From Oxalobacteraceae bacterium (GTDB taxonomy: Bacteria > Pseudomonadota > Gammaproteobacteria > Burkholderiales > Burkholderiaceae_D), in NCBI GenBank assembly GCA_027490465.1, contig JAIXXZ010000018.1, positions 1 to 64,000 of the forward strand: DNA of 64,000 nucleotides. The letters run 5' to 3'. The position numbers were made by a program, and so were the translations under genes. This document shows positions 1-11,089 of this stretch, piece after piece. Under the pieces are notes generated by a model. It did no database searches, was not told the origin of the DNA, and saw nothing but the letters and a program-made list of their open reading frames with translations. Within the stretch, counting starts at the first letter, position 1; every line of letters starts with the position of its first letter.

Positions 1-25
1 CGAAAACTTCAAGAAAACATTCTGA
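1..25 (+). CDS. atpA: ATP synthase F1 alpha subunit, last residues only
   Basis: The first bases read in frame as ENFKKTF followed by TGA at 23-25. This C-terminal tail, 26 bases before atpG, is what the end of the alpha subunit looks like in proteobacterial atp operons (order A-G-D-C). Only seven residues are present, so the call rests mainly on gene order. Confidence 0.75.
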
Positions 26-51
26 TCTCAACCCAGTCACAGGAGCATTGA

Positions 52-918
52 ATGGCTGCAGGTAAAGAGATACGCGGGAAGATCAAGAGCGTAGAAAATA
101 CGAAGAAGATCACCAAGGCAATGGAAATGGTTGCTGCGTCCAAGATGCGCAAGGCGCAGGAGCGCATGCGCTCTGCGCGCCCTTACAGCGAAAAGATTCG
201 CAATGTATCAGCGCATCTGGCGCAGGCCAATCCCGAGTACACCCACCCGTTTCTGGTCAAGCACGAGAAAAGCAAAAAGATTGGCTTCATCGTCGTAACG
301 ACAGATAAGGGTCTGTGCGGCGGCATGAACACCAATGTCTTGCGTCAGGTGACTAACCGGATGAAAGAGCTGGAAGCCGCGGGCAACAAGGTCGAAATCG
401 TTGCGATCGGTAACAAGGGCTACGGCTTCATGAATCGCATAGGCGCACCGGTTGTCGCGCAGTGCATTAACTTTGGCGATACACCGCATCTGGAGCAATT
501 GATCGGGCCAGTCAAGGTCATGCTGGATGCCTATGACGATGAAAAGCTCGATGCGGTGTATATCTGTTACACCCGTTTCATCAACACCATGAAACAAGAA
601 CCCGTCATCGATCAGCTTCTGCCGCTGACTGCAGACAGGATGGAGCCCGTGAATTCCTACTCATGGGACTACTTGTACGAGCCAGATGCAAAATCCGTCA
701 TTGATGAACTCTTGCTTCGCTACGCAGAGGCACTGGTGTATCAGGCGGTCGTTGAAAACATGGCGTCCGAGCAAGCGGCACGCATGGTGGCAATGAAAGC
801 AGCGACCGACAATGCAGGCAATGTAATTGGTGAGCTGAAGCTGATCTACAACAAGACACGTCAGGCAGCAATTACCAAAGAACTCTCCGAAATCGTGGCT
901 GGTGCAGCTGCGGTCTAA
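52..918 (+). CDS. atpG: ATP synthase F1 gamma subunit
   Basis: Central rotor stalk of the F1Fo ATP synthase, coupling proton flow to ATP synthesis in the alpha/beta hexamer. The 288-residue product has the usual family length. The N-terminal helix begins with the conserved [20 protein letters not shown] stretch, and the C-terminal helix contains [19 protein letters not shown]. The start is supported by an AGGAG ribosome-binding site 9 bases upstream. It lies between the atpA end and atpD in the standard atp operon order, so it is co-transcribed with them. Nothing unusual is seen. Confidence 0.98.
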   Translation: MAAGKEIRGKIKSVENTKKITKAMEMVAASKMRKAQERMRSARPYSEKIRNVSAHLAQANPEYTHPFLVKHEKSKKIGFIVVTTDKGLCGGMNTNVLRQVTNRMKELEAAGNKVEIVAIGNKGYGFMNRIGAPVVAQCINFGDTPHLEQLIGPVKVMLDAYDDEKLDAVYICYTRFINTMKQEPVIDQLLPLTADRMEPVNSYSWDYLYEPDAKSVIDELLLRYAEALVYQAVVENMASEQAARMVAMKAATDNAGNVIGELKLIYNKTRQAAITKELSEIVAGAAAV

Positions 919-933
919 GAATGACGAATTTGA

Positions 934-2367
<1,434 letters not shown>

Positions 2368-2440
2368 CAGGTTCGCTGCTCTGTGATCAGGGCAGCACCT
2401 ATTGCAACACGCGATTCGATTTACCGAAAAAAGGCTTTCT

Positions 2441-2863
2441 ATGGCAAACACCATTCACGTTGATGTCGTCTCCGCAGAAGAACAAATCTTCTCCGGACAG
2501 GCAGAGTTCGTTGTCCTGCCTGGCGAAGCGGGCGAGCTGGGTATCTATCCCAAGCATACGCCGCTGATTACTCGCATCAAGCCAGGCGCAGTCCGTATCA
2601 AGGTGGCCGGCAAGACGGACGAAGAGTTCGTTTTCGTGGCCGGAGGCATACTCGAAGTGCAGCCCAACACCGTTACCGTCTTGGCAGACACCGCGATTCG
2701 CGGCCGCGACCTCGATGAAGCTAAAGCCAACGAAGTCAAAAAAATGGCGGAAGAGGCCATGGCAAATCGGGAAACCGATATTGACTTCGCTGTCGCGCAG
2801 ACGGAGTTGGCCATTGCACTCGCGCAGCTCGCAGCGATTCACAAGTTGCGTCAGAAGCGCTGA
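2441..2863 (+). CDS. atpC: ATP synthase F1 epsilon subunit
   Basis: Regulatory stalk subunit that restrains ATP hydrolysis. The 140-residue product starts [19 protein letters not shown], the typical beta-sandwich N-terminus, and ends in the two-helix domain ([16 protein letters not shown]). An upstream TTG at 2402 would give 13 extra residues. I chose the ATG at 2441 because the family begins there and an AAAGGC ribosome-binding site precedes it. It is the last gene of the operon and is followed by a clear terminator. Confidence 0.97.
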   Translation: MANTIHVDVVSAEEQIFSGQAEFVVLPGEAGELGIYPKHTPLITRIKPGAVRIKVAGKTDEEFVFVAGGILEVQPNTVTVLADTAIRGRDLDEAKANEVKKMAEEAMANRETDIDFAVAQTELAIALAQLAAIHKLRQKR

Positions 2864-2881
2864 GTTTTTGCTCACCGCTCC

Positions 2882-2907
2882 AAAGGGCAGCTTCGGCTGC
2901 CTTTTTT
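2882..2907 (+). terminator. Rho-independent terminator of the atp operon
   Basis: GGCAGC (2886-2891), a TTCG tetraloop and GCTGCC (2896-2901) form a stable hairpin. The stem is extended by A/T pairs and followed by six T residues. It lies 18 bases after the atpC stop codon. Confidence 0.93.
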
Positions 2908-2985
2908 CATTTTCTTGAAAAAATCGGGAGCACCAAAAACTTTCAGCGATAATATTGCCTTTGAAGAACTGCCTTAAGGATACGG

Positions 2986-4068
2986 ATGTCCAGCCGCTTC
3001 GCCCCCCTCAAAAACGACACCTTCCTGCGCGCCCTGATGCGCCAGCCTACCGACTACACACCGCTGTGGCTCATGCGTCAGGCGGGTCGTTACCTGCCTG
3101 AGTACCGGGCCACGCGCAGCAAGGCGGGTTCTTTCATGGGACTGGCCACGAACCCGGATTATGCGACCGAAGTAACGCTGCAGCCGCTGGATCGCTACGC
3201 ACTCGACGCCGCCATTCTCTTTTCCGACATTCTCACGGTGCCCGATGCGATGGGCCTTGGACTATCGTTTGCCGAAGGCGAGGGGCCGCGTTTTGCTCAT
3301 CCGCTCAGAGATGAGCAGGCGGTGCGTGCGCTGCGTGCGCCGGACTTGGCCAGTCTGCAATACGTCTTTGACGCGGTCACTCAGATTCGCACGGAACTGG
3401 CAGGCCGGGTTCCCCTGATTGGATTTTCCGGCAGCCCCTGGACACTCGCCTGCTATATGGTCGAGGGCGGTGGTTCGGACGACTTCCGTACCGTGAAATC
3501 CATGCTCTATGACCGTCCGGACCTGATGCATCACATCCTGAGCATTAACGCCGCCGCCGTTGCAGCCTATCTGAACGCGCAGATCGATGCGGGTGCTCAG
3601 GCGGTCATGATTTTTGACACCTGGGGCGGTGCATTGGCCGACGGTATTTACCAGACGTTCTCTTTGCAGTACATGAGGGAGGTCATCCAAGGCCTCAAGC
3701 GAGAGCATGATGGGGTGCGCATTCCTTGCATCGTGTTTACGAAAGGCGGTGGCCTGTGGCTGGAGGAAATCGCCGACAGCGGTGCCGATGCCGTAGGGCT
3801 GGACTGGACCGTTAATTTGGGCAAGGCGCGCGCACTGGTCGGAAACAAGGTTGCGCTTCAGGGCAACCTCGACCCCAATGTATTGTTTGCAAAACCAGAA
3901 CAAATTCGCACCGAGGTAGAGCGAGCGCTGAAAGCATTCGGAAAGCCAGGGCCAGGATCCGGGCATGTTTTCAACCTTGGTCATGGGATTTCTCAGTTCA
4001 CACCACCAGAAGCAGTTACTGCGATGGTGTCTGCTGTCCACGAGATCAGCCGTCAAATGCGTGCCTGA
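2986..4068 (+). CDS. hemE: Uroporphyrinogen III decarboxylase
   Basis: Decarboxylates the four acetate side chains of uroporphyrinogen III to give coproporphyrinogen III, the tetrapyrrole step common to haem and bacteriochlorophyll. The 360-residue protein has the signature [16 protein letters not shown] near the N-terminus, the second signature [13 protein letters not shown], and the C-terminal FNLGHGI motif. It has its own upstream region after the atp terminator. An atp-hemE-priA order is, as I recall, common in Burkholderiales. Its product also feeds the bch genes further along. Confidence 0.97.
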   Translation: MSSRFAPLKNDTFLRALMRQPTDYTPLWLMRQAGRYLPEYRATRSKAGSFMGLATNPDYATEVTLQPLDRYALDAAILFSDILTVPDAMGLGLSFAEGEGPRFAHPLRDEQAVRALRAPDLASLQYVFDAVTQIRTELAGRVPLIGFSGSPWTLACYMVEGGGSDDFRTVKSMLYDRPDLMHHILSINAAAVAAYLNAQIDAGAQAVMIFDTWGGALADGIYQTFSLQYMREVIQGLKREHDGVRIPCIVFTKGGGLWLEEIADSGADAVGLDWTVNLGKARALVGNKVALQGNLDPNVLFAKPEQIRTEVERALKAFGKPGPGSGHVFNLGHGISQFTPPEAVTAMVSAVHEISRQMRA

Positions 4069-4119
4069 TGGCGCTGGCAGCCTGTGCTGCGGCGCCAATA
4101 ATTTCTGACGGGCTTGCCC

Positions 4120-4772
4120 GATCCGCTTAGTTATGCACAACTGTAGCGCATGCGGACTGAATCAAGTACTTGCGCAAATTTATCAATCTGACCTCTAGAT
4201 ATACCGCGCAAGCACCTGATTTAATTGAACAAAAGTTTTTAACGATGATTGTGCGCTGATCGGCGACTTGATTCCTAGAAAATTTAGGCTCTTTGGAAGA
4301 GCACATTGTTCACAAAGATATCCACAGGGCTTCTCTGTTGGAAAGCCGGGTTACCGGACTCCCCCGCGACATCGTATTTCTCGACCAACGAGCCCTTGTT
4401 TCCGATGCGCACTTGACATCATTGATACTTGTAGCGGGCAAGAAGGGGTGCCAAGCATGAAAAAAACCAAAGTACCCGCATTGAGTTATCGGCGAACCCA
4501 CACTTATTCACAAAAATCCGCTTGTCAAGATGCTCGAAAAAAAAATCGACAAATTTTTCTTTGATGGAGCACACTCCGCTAAGTCATTGATTTTTCGTGG
4601 CCTTGTCGTTTGCTTTGCAACGAGTCAATTTGTTGAACACCGCATGAAATCTGCGTTTTGGCTTGTCAAGGGCCAGTTACACACAAAGTTATCCACAGAA
4701 TTTGTGGATAGCGAAAAAAGGCCTTTTGCGACTGAGATTTAAATCAATTTTTAAAGCTTTTCTTTAAGTTGG
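4120..4772. other. Gene-free stretch with DnaA-box cluster, possible replication origin or DnaA-binding locus
   Basis: No convincing gene lies between hemE and priA. Three exact matches to TTATNCACA are present on the plus strand: 4131-4139 (TTATGCACA), 4504-4512 (TTATTCACA) and 4689-4697 (TTATCCACA). One-mismatch copies are at 4306-4314 (TTGTTCACA), 4318-4326 (ATATCCACA) and, inverted, 4703-4711 (TGTGGATAG). AT-rich patches occur around 4535-4565 and 4735-4770, the latter being almost all A/T. This composition fits oriC or a DnaA-titration site. Against a primary origin, the atp genes would be transcribed towards it. dnaA is not in the window. Confidence 0.5.
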
Positions 4773-4915
4773 CAGGCGGACACAATCCTCGCTATCGGGC
4801 CAGCCAACGCCCGCCCGAGGTGATGTGTAATCCGTGCCGGGCTTGCCCCCCTTATCATCCTGAACAACTTTCCGATTCTTTGATTCAGTACTCCCCAAGC
4901 TCAAATTCGCCGTCT

Positions 4916-6955
4916 ATGCCGCCACCGATTCCCCGCTTTCTCAAACTGGCGCTCGACACCCCACTTGACATCGAATTTGACTATCGATGGCAACCGCAAT
5001 GGGCTGACGATTCACCACCGCGAATAGGCCAACTTGCGCAAGTGCCATTCGGCCGCCGACAAGTCGTCGGGCTGATTGTTGCGATACACGAGAGCAGCGA
5101 TCACGCAGCTGAAAAAATTCGCGACATCACCGCAATACGTCATCAACTGCCACCCTTGTCTTCCCATTGGATGGCCTTGTCCCGTTTCGCTGCCGACTAC
5201 TATCAGCGCCCGCTGGGCGAAGTCGCATTGCCATGCCTTCCAAAAAATCTGAGAGCCCTGAAATCCACTGCACTCGACACCGCGTTGAAAAAAACAGCCG
5301 CGACCCCTCAGACAGCCAACTCGACAGCAACCCTTGGCCCTGAGCTCAACGCTGACCAGAAAGCTGCGGTGGACGCCATTAGCGCAGCGAGCGATTACAG
5401 CGTTACCTTGCTATTCGGTGTGACCGGCAGTGGAAAAACAGAGGTCTACCTCCGAAGCGCAGAAAAAGTCCTCGAACGTGAAAAGCAACAAGGCATCCAC
5501 GCACAGGTCCTGATGCTGGTGCCCGAGATCAATCTGACGCCGCAGCTGGAAAACAGTGTCCGCGCCCGCTTCCCCGGGATGAATGTCGTCTCCCTGCATA
5601 GCCAGCTTTCGGAAGGTGAGCGTACTCGCAGCTGGCTATCAGCGCATCTGGGGCATGCTTCCATCGTACTGGGGACACGTCTTTCGGTGCTCGCATCCAT
5701 GCCGAATCTGAAACTGATCATCGTCGATGAAGAGCATGACCCCTCTTACAAGCAACAAGAAGGCTTGCGTTACTCTGCGCGCGATCTGGCGATCTGGCGC
5801 GCGCGGGACTTGAATATCCCCATCGTGATCGGCTCGGCAACACCATCGATGGAGAGCTGGCATCATGCCGAGAGTGGGCGTTATCGAAAACTGGTGCTTG
5901 CACAGCGCGCAGCGACACAAGCAGTGCTGCCAAACATATCGCTGATCGACATGGAGCGTATCAAGGCAACCGAGGGATTGTCGCCACCCCTCGTTGCAGC
6001 CCTTCGCGAGAGATTGGCGCGCGGTGAACAATCACTGCTTTTCCTTAATCGTCGGGGCTACGCACCTGTCGTGCATTGCGATGCTTGCGGATGGATCAGC
6101 AACTGCCAGCGGTGTACTGCGTTCATGGTGCTGCACAAACCCGAGAAGCGATTACGCTGTCATCACTGCAGTCTTGAACTCAAGATTCCCTCGTCTTGTC
6201 CCACTTGTGGCAACGTGGATTTGCAGCCACTGGGACGTGGTACACAACGCATCGAAGAACATTTGCAGGTGCTGTTCCCGGAAGCGCGCGTGCTTCGTAT
6301 TGACGCCGACTCCACCCGAAAAAAAGGCAGCGCACAGGCTGCCTTTGCAACGGTGCACCGCGGCGAGGTCGATATCTTGCTCGGCACGCAAATGGTCGCC
6401 AAAGGGCACGATTTCCAGCGGCTCACGCTGGTCGGCGTGATCAACCCCGACACAGCCCTGTTCTCGCATGACTACCGGGCTGGAGAGCGCCTGTTCGCGC
6501 AGCTCATGCAGGTCGCGGGCAGGGCGGGCAGGGCGGCTCGGATGTCGCAAAGTGAAGTGATGGTTCAAACCCGCTATGCGCAGCATCCGCTCTACCGCGC
6601 CTTACTTGCCCACGACTTTCCGGGCTTCGCAGCAGCCACGCTGGAGGAGCGCCGCAGCGCGGGCTTACCCCCCTTTGTTTTTCAGGCCATGCTCCGAGCG
6701 GAATCAACAACCTTGACCAAGGCGCTGGAATTCCTTCAGCAAGCGAGGGAGCTGTTGCCTCATCCCGGCATTGTCATCAATGACCCAGTGCCGGTGGCCA
6801 TGACGCGTGTTGCCAACGTCGAACGCGCGCAGTTGCTGCTGGAATCGCCTGCCAGAGGTGCCTTACAGAGCTTTCTGAAGCTTTGGGTGCAGGAGCTGCG
6901 TAAACAACCTGCTCGCCTGCGCTGGACGCTCGAAGTTGACCCTATTGATATCTAA
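4916..6955 (+). CDS. priA: Primosomal protein N' (replication restart helicase PriA)
   Basis: 3'-to-5' DNA helicase that recognises stalled forks and reloads the replisome. The 679-residue product has an N-terminal DNA-binding domain (FLKLALDTPLDIEFDYRW). Walker A GVTGSGKTE is near residue 168 and the DEEHD helicase motif near 270. A zinc-binding cysteine cluster (CDACG..CQRC, CHHC, CPTCG) begins near 388. The reading frame is open back to 4769, but the ATG at 4916 gives the usual start with PPPIPRFLKLAL. Its neighbours do not suggest an operon. Confidence 0.97.
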   Translation: MPPPIPRFLKLALDTPLDIEFDYRWQPQWADDSPPRIGQLAQVPFGRRQVVGLIVAIHESSDHAAEKIRDITAIRHQLPPLSSHWMALSRFAADYYQRPLGEVALPCLPKNLRALKSTALDTALKKTAATPQTANSTATLGPELNADQKAAVDAISAASDYSVTLLFGVTGSGKTEVYLRSAEKVLEREKQQGIHAQVLMLVPEINLTPQLENSVRARFPGMNVVSLHSQLSEGERTRSWLSAHLGHASIVLGTRLSVLASMPNLKLIIVDEEHDPSYKQQEGLRYSARDLAIWRARDLNIPIVIGSATPSMESWHHAESGRYRKLVLAQRAATQAVLPNISLIDMERIKATEGLSPPLVAALRERLARGEQSLLFLNRRGYAPVVHCDACGWISNCQRCTAFMVLHKPEKRLRCHHCSLELKIPSSCPTCGNVDLQPLGRGTQRIEEHLQVLFPEARVLRIDADSTRKKGSAQAAFATVHRGEVDILLGTQMVAKGHDFQRLTLVGVINPDTALFSHDYRAGERLFAQLMQVAGRAGRAARMSQSEVMVQTRYAQHPLYRALLAHDFPGFAAATLEERRSAGLPPFVFQAMLRAESTTLTKALEFLQQARELLPHPGIVINDPVPVAMTRVANVERAQLLLESPARGALQSFLKLWVQELRKQPARLRWTLEVDPIDI

Positions 6956-7054
6956 GCCAGGGAGCCGCTGAATAAATCCAGGGTTTATGGCGAACGGACG
7001 AGCGCCAAACATGACGCATACAAAACGTTTCGACACGGTGATGCGAGCCCAGTT

Positions 7055-7537
7055 TTATTGAATCGGTGAGTCCAACTGACCTTCCTCGGCCAGCTGACGG
7101 ATCATGCGTATCGTGTCGATATCCGATTCCTTATATGCCTCACGCCGGAAGTCGTTGTAAAAAGACTCTTCCGCCGTTTCAGCGGCATCCCGATGATCAT
7201 CATACGCAAACCGGACGAATAGAGCCCCCGCTTGTGGCTCTTCTATCGTCATCGTCAGATCCGAAGCCGGAATATCGTTTTGTTGCGGTACATGATAGTG
7301 AACCTGATCGGGCATTTTGAATCGCACTTCATCGATCACCTCGAGTTTTCCGAAATGAAGTCGGCGTGAGAGACCGTCTGCAGAACGTGCGGTAATCTCG
7401 CAGCTGTCCAGACCAATCAGGAACAGCGTGGGGCGCTCGGCGCGTAATACCAGCCCGTGCCAAAGCTGCGAGCGAGTGAGGGGCGCAATCAGCGGATTGC
7501 CCAGGTTGTTAATCTCGATCAGATGCGTAAATTTCAT
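7055..7537 (-). CDS. SRPBCC-fold protein of the DUF1857 (AtaL-like) family
   Basis: 160-residue cytosolic protein starting MKFTHLIEINNLGNPLIAPL. The text LTRSQLWHGLVLRAERP followed by alternating strands resembles the DUF1857/AtaL group of the START-like SRPBCC fold, which binds small hydrophobic ligands. The biological role is unknown. An upstream ATG at 7564 is possible, but the family begins at MKFTH. It is transcribed divergently from rep, with about 100 bases between the two starts. Confidence 0.75.
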   Translation of the reverse strand: MKFTHLIEINNLGNPLIAPLTRSQLWHGLVLRAERPTLFLIGLDSCEITARSADGLSRRLHFGKLEVIDEVRFKMPDQVHYHVPQQNDIPASDLTMTIEEPQAGALFVRFAYDDHRDAAETAEESFYNDFRREAYKESDIDTIRMIRQLAEEGQLDSPIQ

Positions 7538-7635
7538 TGCGTCGTCCTTGTGATGCGCAATCACTTTATCACGCTCGTCGGCAAGACTTTCGATACAATG
7601 ACGCGCTTGCCCACCTGCTTCACGTCGACTCCCTC

Positions 7636-9687
7636 ATGCAGCACGGTCTCAACCCTCCCCAGCGAATTGCCGTCGACTATATCGATGGCCCTTGCCTTGT
7701 ACTGGCAGGCGCCGGATCGGGCAAGACGCGCGTCATTACGCAGAAGATCGTGCATCTGATTGAGTCTTGCAACTACGAGCCTCGGAACATCGCAGCGCTG
7801 ACCTTCACCAACAAAGCCGCACTCGAAATGCGCGAGCGGGTTGGCAAACTGCTGCGCGAGCCTGGACAGGCCAAACAACTGACGGTGTCCACGTTTCATT
7901 CGCTTGGCGTCCATATTTTGCGTCGTGAAGCGCAGGCGCTCGGCCTCAAAGAGCGTTTCTCCATCATGGACAGTACTGATTGCTTCGCGATTGTTCAGGA
8001 TCTTTCGGCCACCACGGACAAAGGCGTCATTCGCCGCATTCAGAATGTCATGTCACTGTGGAAGAACGCATTGCTCACGCCTGAGCAGGCGTTGGCCCAG
8101 GCAAGCACCGAAGATGAGGCGCAGGCCGCACGCATTTATCGCAACTATGTTGCGACTCTATCGAGTTATCAGGCGGTCGATTTTGACGACCTCATTCGCT
8201 TGCCTGTCGAACTGTTTCGTCAGGATGAAGCCGCGCGAGATCGCTGGCAGCGCCGTCTTCGCTATTTGCTGCTCGACGAATATCAGGATACCAATACCTG
8301 TCAGTACGAACTCGTGAAGTTGCTGGTAACCGGACCTGGCAAGAAGCCCATGTTCACTGCTGTTGGTGATGATGATCAGGCGATTTATGCATGGCGTGGT
8401 GCTACCATGGAAAACCTGCGCATTCTTCAGGATGATTTTCCTGATTTAAAGCTCATCAAGCTCGAGCAAAACTATCGCTCCAGCACCCGTATTCTTCAGG
8501 CGGCCAATGCCGTCATCGCCAACAATCCCAAACTATTCGAGAAATCACTCTGGTCCGAGCATGGCGCCGGCGATCCGGTCAAGGTGCTGGCCATGGACGA
8601 TGACGAAGCCGAGGCTGATCAGGTGGTCATCATGCTGTCCGCTCACAAGTTTGAGCGGCGTGCGAAATTTTCTGACTATGCGATTCTGTATCGGGGCAAT
8701 CACCAATCGCGTGCACTGGAGAAGGCCTTGCGACGCGAGCGTATTCCGTACGTGATGTCAGGCGGTCAGAGTTTTTTTGATCGTGCTGAAATCAAAGACA
8801 TCATCAGTTATCTGCGGCTCATTGCGAATGCTGATGATGATCCTGCATTCATCCGTGCCGTGACCACGCCACGTCGTGGTGTTGGCCAGGCCACGCTGGA
8901 AGCCCTCGGCGAATTTTCCCGTCAGTGGCAATGCTCATTATTCGAAGCTGTTTTCAAGGGTGGCATAGAAGCGCGCATGAATGAACGCCAGCTGGCACCC
9001 TTGCGCGAATTCTGCGATTTCATCAATCAGCTCGAAGCCCGCGCAACACGCGTCGGTGCGGCTGGCACCGGAGAAAATGCCGGCGCCGTGCTGGATGACA
9101 TGATGAAAGCCATCGACTACGAGGCTTACCTCTATGCGACATTCGATGACAAACAGGCGCAAGAAAAGTGGCAAAACGTACTCGACTTCACCGGATGGCT
9201 GAAAGAAAAAGGCAACGGTGGTCGTGATGCTGATGGCCCTGAAAAATCGCTGCTTGAGCTTACGCAGATGGTGGCACTGATGAGCATGCTGGAGGGCCGC
9301 GATCAGGAACCTGATGCGGTGCGCCTGTCCACCCTGCACGCCGCCAAGGGACTGGAGTTTGGCCATGTGTTCATGGTGGGCGTCGAGGAAGGCATCCTGC
9401 CGCACAAGGGTGATCCGGATGCGCCGGTCGAACTGCTGGCGCAACGTATTGAAGAGGAACGCCGGCTGATGTATGTCGGCATCACACGTGCACAGCGCAG
9501 CCTGACGCTTACCTGGTGCAAGAAACGCAAACGAGCACGCGATAGCGTTCCTTGCGAGGCATCGCGTTTCATCAAGGAGATGCGCCTCGACGAGGGCGAT
9601 GCCTTGCCCGCCGAACACGAGGTGATGACCCCCCAGGACAGGCTAGCGGGCCTCAAGGCCTTGTTGCAAAAACCCAGAGCGGCCTGA
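7636..9687 (+). CDS. rep: ATP-dependent DNA helicase Rep (UvrD/Rep superfamily 1)
   Basis: 3'-to-5' superfamily 1A helicase that clears protein roadblocks ahead of replication forks. The 683-residue protein begins with the Q-motif LNPPQRIAVDY, then Walker A AGAGSGKT (24-31), motif II LLLDEYQDTN near 211, motif III DDDQAIYAWRGA, motif IV YRSSTRI and motif VI MYVGITRAQR near the C-terminus. Length and the start fit Rep better than the longer UvrD. The frame is open upstream, but ATG 7636 places the Q-motif correctly. Confidence 0.92.
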   Translation: MQHGLNPPQRIAVDYIDGPCLVLAGAGSGKTRVITQKIVHLIESCNYEPRNIAALTFTNKAALEMRERVGKLLREPGQAKQLTVSTFHSLGVHILRREAQALGLKERFSIMDSTDCFAIVQDLSATTDKGVIRRIQNVMSLWKNALLTPEQALAQASTEDEAQAARIYRNYVATLSSYQAVDFDDLIRLPVELFRQDEAARDRWQRRLRYLLLDEYQDTNTCQYELVKLLVTGPGKKPMFTAVGDDDQAIYAWRGATMENLRILQDDFPDLKLIKLEQNYRSSTRILQAANAVIANNPKLFEKSLWSEHGAGDPVKVLAMDDDEAEADQVVIMLSAHKFERRAKFSDYAILYRGNHQSRALEKALRRERIPYVMSGGQSFFDRAEIKDIISYLRLIANADDDPAFIRAVTTPRRGVGQATLEALGEFSRQWQCSLFEAVFKGGIEARMNERQLAPLREFCDFINQLEARATRVGAAGTGENAGAVLDDMMKAIDYEAYLYATFDDKQAQEKWQNVLDFTGWLKEKGNGGRDADGPEKSLLELTQMVALMSMLEGRDQEPDAVRLSTLHAAKGLEFGHVFMVGVEEGILPHKGDPDAPVELLAQRIEEERRLMYVGITRAQRSLTLTWCKKRKRARDSVPCEASRFIKEMRLDEGDALPAEHEVMTPQDRLAGLKALLQKPRAA

Positions 9688-9691
9688 GACC

Positions 9692-9877
9692 GTGCCGGAT
9701 CGTGGCAAATCAGGAGGTGGCTTTCGCAACCCCCACAATCTTCCTGTCAAAGTCTGCGTGCAATGCGCACGACCATTTACCTGGCGCAAAAAATGGGCGT
9801 CAAATTGGCCGGAGATCAAGTATTGCTCCGATGCCTGCCGCAAACTGGGAGCCCGCGCCAGCAAGCCCGGCACGTAA
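9692..9877 (+). CDS. Small DUF2256 zinc-ribbon-like protein
   Basis: 61-residue protein with a GTG start four bases after the rep stop. It contains NLPVKVCVQCARPFTWRKKW and a second pair, YCSDACR, giving a CxxC...CxxxC metal-binding arrangement. The FRNPHNLP...KVC pattern is that of the DUF2256 family, which has no assigned function. The position suggests co-transcription with rep. Confidence 0.85.
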   Translation: MPDRGKSGGGFRNPHNLPVKVCVQCARPFTWRKKWASNWPEIKYCSDACRKLGARASKPGT

Positions 9878-9962
9878 TTCAATACCACCGCATGCGGACT
9901 GGAAACGTCGGTATCGATGCGTGCGACCCGGCACAAGATTTCCTCATCAAGGCCTTTCTGCT

Positions 9963-9986
9963 GAAAATAACTATGTTAATATTTTC
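9963..9986. promoter_or_regulatory. Inverted repeat, likely operator of the toxin-antitoxin operon
   Basis: A perfect 7-bp inverted repeat, GAAAATA at 9963-9969 and TATTTTC at 9980-9986 with a 10-base spacer. It lies in an AT-rich tract 18 bases before the antitoxin start. Xre/ParS-type antitoxins commonly repress their own promoter through such palindromes; binding here is inferred. Confidence 0.55.
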
Positions 9987-10004
9987 CTCAGAAAGGATAG
10001 CCAG

Positions 10005-10394
10005 ATGCTCTCTTCTGCAGAAAAAACCCATGAGTATGCCGACGCAGCCCAGATGAGCGCTGTGCTCACCAAGGCAGTCGCGCGCGCTGCCAGCCATCTC
10101 GGTTTGCCGCGCAACTTGCTGGCCCGGGTGCTCGGCGTCAGTCCGGCGACCGTGACTCGTCTGTATGCCGGCGACTATCAGCTTGACCCGGGCCGCAAAG
10201 AATGGGAATTCGGATTGTTGCTGGTGCGCCTGTTTCGCGCCCTCGACGCGTTGGTCGCTGACGAACCGAGCGCGCGGGCCTGGCTGGCCAGCGAGAATCG
10301 TGGGCTACAGGCGCGGCCCATCGACCTGATAGACCAGACAGAAGGATTGGTACGTGTCGTTCACTACCTGGACGCCTCTCGCGCTGCAGTCTAG
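10005..10394 (+). CDS. Xre/MbcA/ParS-type antitoxin (DUF2384)
   Basis: 129-residue DNA-binding antitoxin. The central region LPRNLLARVLGVSPATVTRL is a Xre-like helix-turn-helix, followed by the MbcA/ParS C-terminal domain (LLLVRLFRALDALVADEPSA and ENRGLQARPIDLI), which blocks the RES toxin. The ATG at 10005 has a GAAAGGA ribosome-binding site. The toxin gene overlaps its last 41 bases, a typical antitoxin-first arrangement. A palindrome just upstream suggests autoregulation. Confidence 0.9.
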   Translation: MLSSAEKTHEYADAAQMSAVLTKAVARAASHLGLPRNLLARVLGVSPATVTRLYAGDYQLDPGRKEWEFGLLLVRLFRALDALVADEPSARAWLASENRGLQARPIDLIDQTEGLVRVVHYLDASRAAV

Positions 10395-11079
10395 CGCCCG
10401 CCGCTGGCAGGGCAGCCTCTGGCGCGTCGTTGACGCGCAGTACACGGCCGGGGGAATGAAACTGGTGGACAGTCGTGAAGAACAGGATATCCTGGACCGG
10501 TTGCTGCTCTCCCGACAACCAGCGCTTCCCGAGATATTTTCTCGCCTCCATCCCCTGCTGGCAGCACCGTTTCGCACTCATCCGCTGCGAACAGGAACCC
10601 GTTTTCGAGCGGCGACGGATCCTGCGGTGTTCTATGGCGCCCTCGCTGTCGATACGGCTTGCGCAGAACAAGGCTACTGGCGCTGGAAATTTCTCAATGA
10701 TGCGATTGAGCTGGCCGAGATTGCGCCGGTGGCGCATACCGCCTTCAGATGCGGGGTGACCACCCAGGCGATCGATTTGCGCGAACGTTTGTTCGCCCGC
10801 GATATCGCGCAGTGGATGCACAAGACCAGTTACGGTGCGACACAGGCACTCGCACGCAGCGCCCGCACAGCCAATCTTGGTGCGATTCGGTATGCTTCCG
10901 TGCGCGATCCCGCCCAAGGCGAGTGCGTTGCATTGCTGACGCCGGCCGCATTTGCATCGCCGCAGCCGCACCCGGTGCGAGAAACCTGGTGGCTGCGCGT
11001 CAGACGCGATGAAGTCATCTGGCGTTGCGAACAACGTTCGCTGGTATTCTCTGCTGAACCTTGGCAGTCAAACCAATGA
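10354..11079 (+). CDS. RES-domain toxin, predicted NAD+ phosphorylase
   Basis: 241-residue RES family toxin. Characterised relatives (MbcT, ParT) degrade or consume NAD+ and stop growth. The fold begins with RRWQGSLWRVV and has the conserved arginine segment HPLRTGTRFRAATDPAVFYG with a downstream acidic residue (ACAEQGYW). The GTG start follows GAAGGA and overlaps the antitoxin gene by 41 bases, pointing to translational coupling. A later ATG at 10456 would remove the conserved RRWQGSLWRVV segment. The specific chemistry here is inferred from family. Confidence 0.88.
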   Translation: MSFTTWTPLALQSSARRWQGSLWRVVDAQYTAGGMKLVDSREEQDILDRLLLSRQPALPEIFSRLHPLLAAPFRTHPLRTGTRFRAATDPAVFYGALAVDTACAEQGYWRWKFLNDAIELAEIAPVAHTAFRCGVTTQAIDLRERLFARDIAQWMHKTSYGATQALARSARTANLGAIRYASVRDPAQGECVALLTPAAFASPQPHPVRETWWLRVRRDEVIWRCEQRSLVFSAEPWQSNQ

Positions 11080-11089
11080 AAGTACAAGC

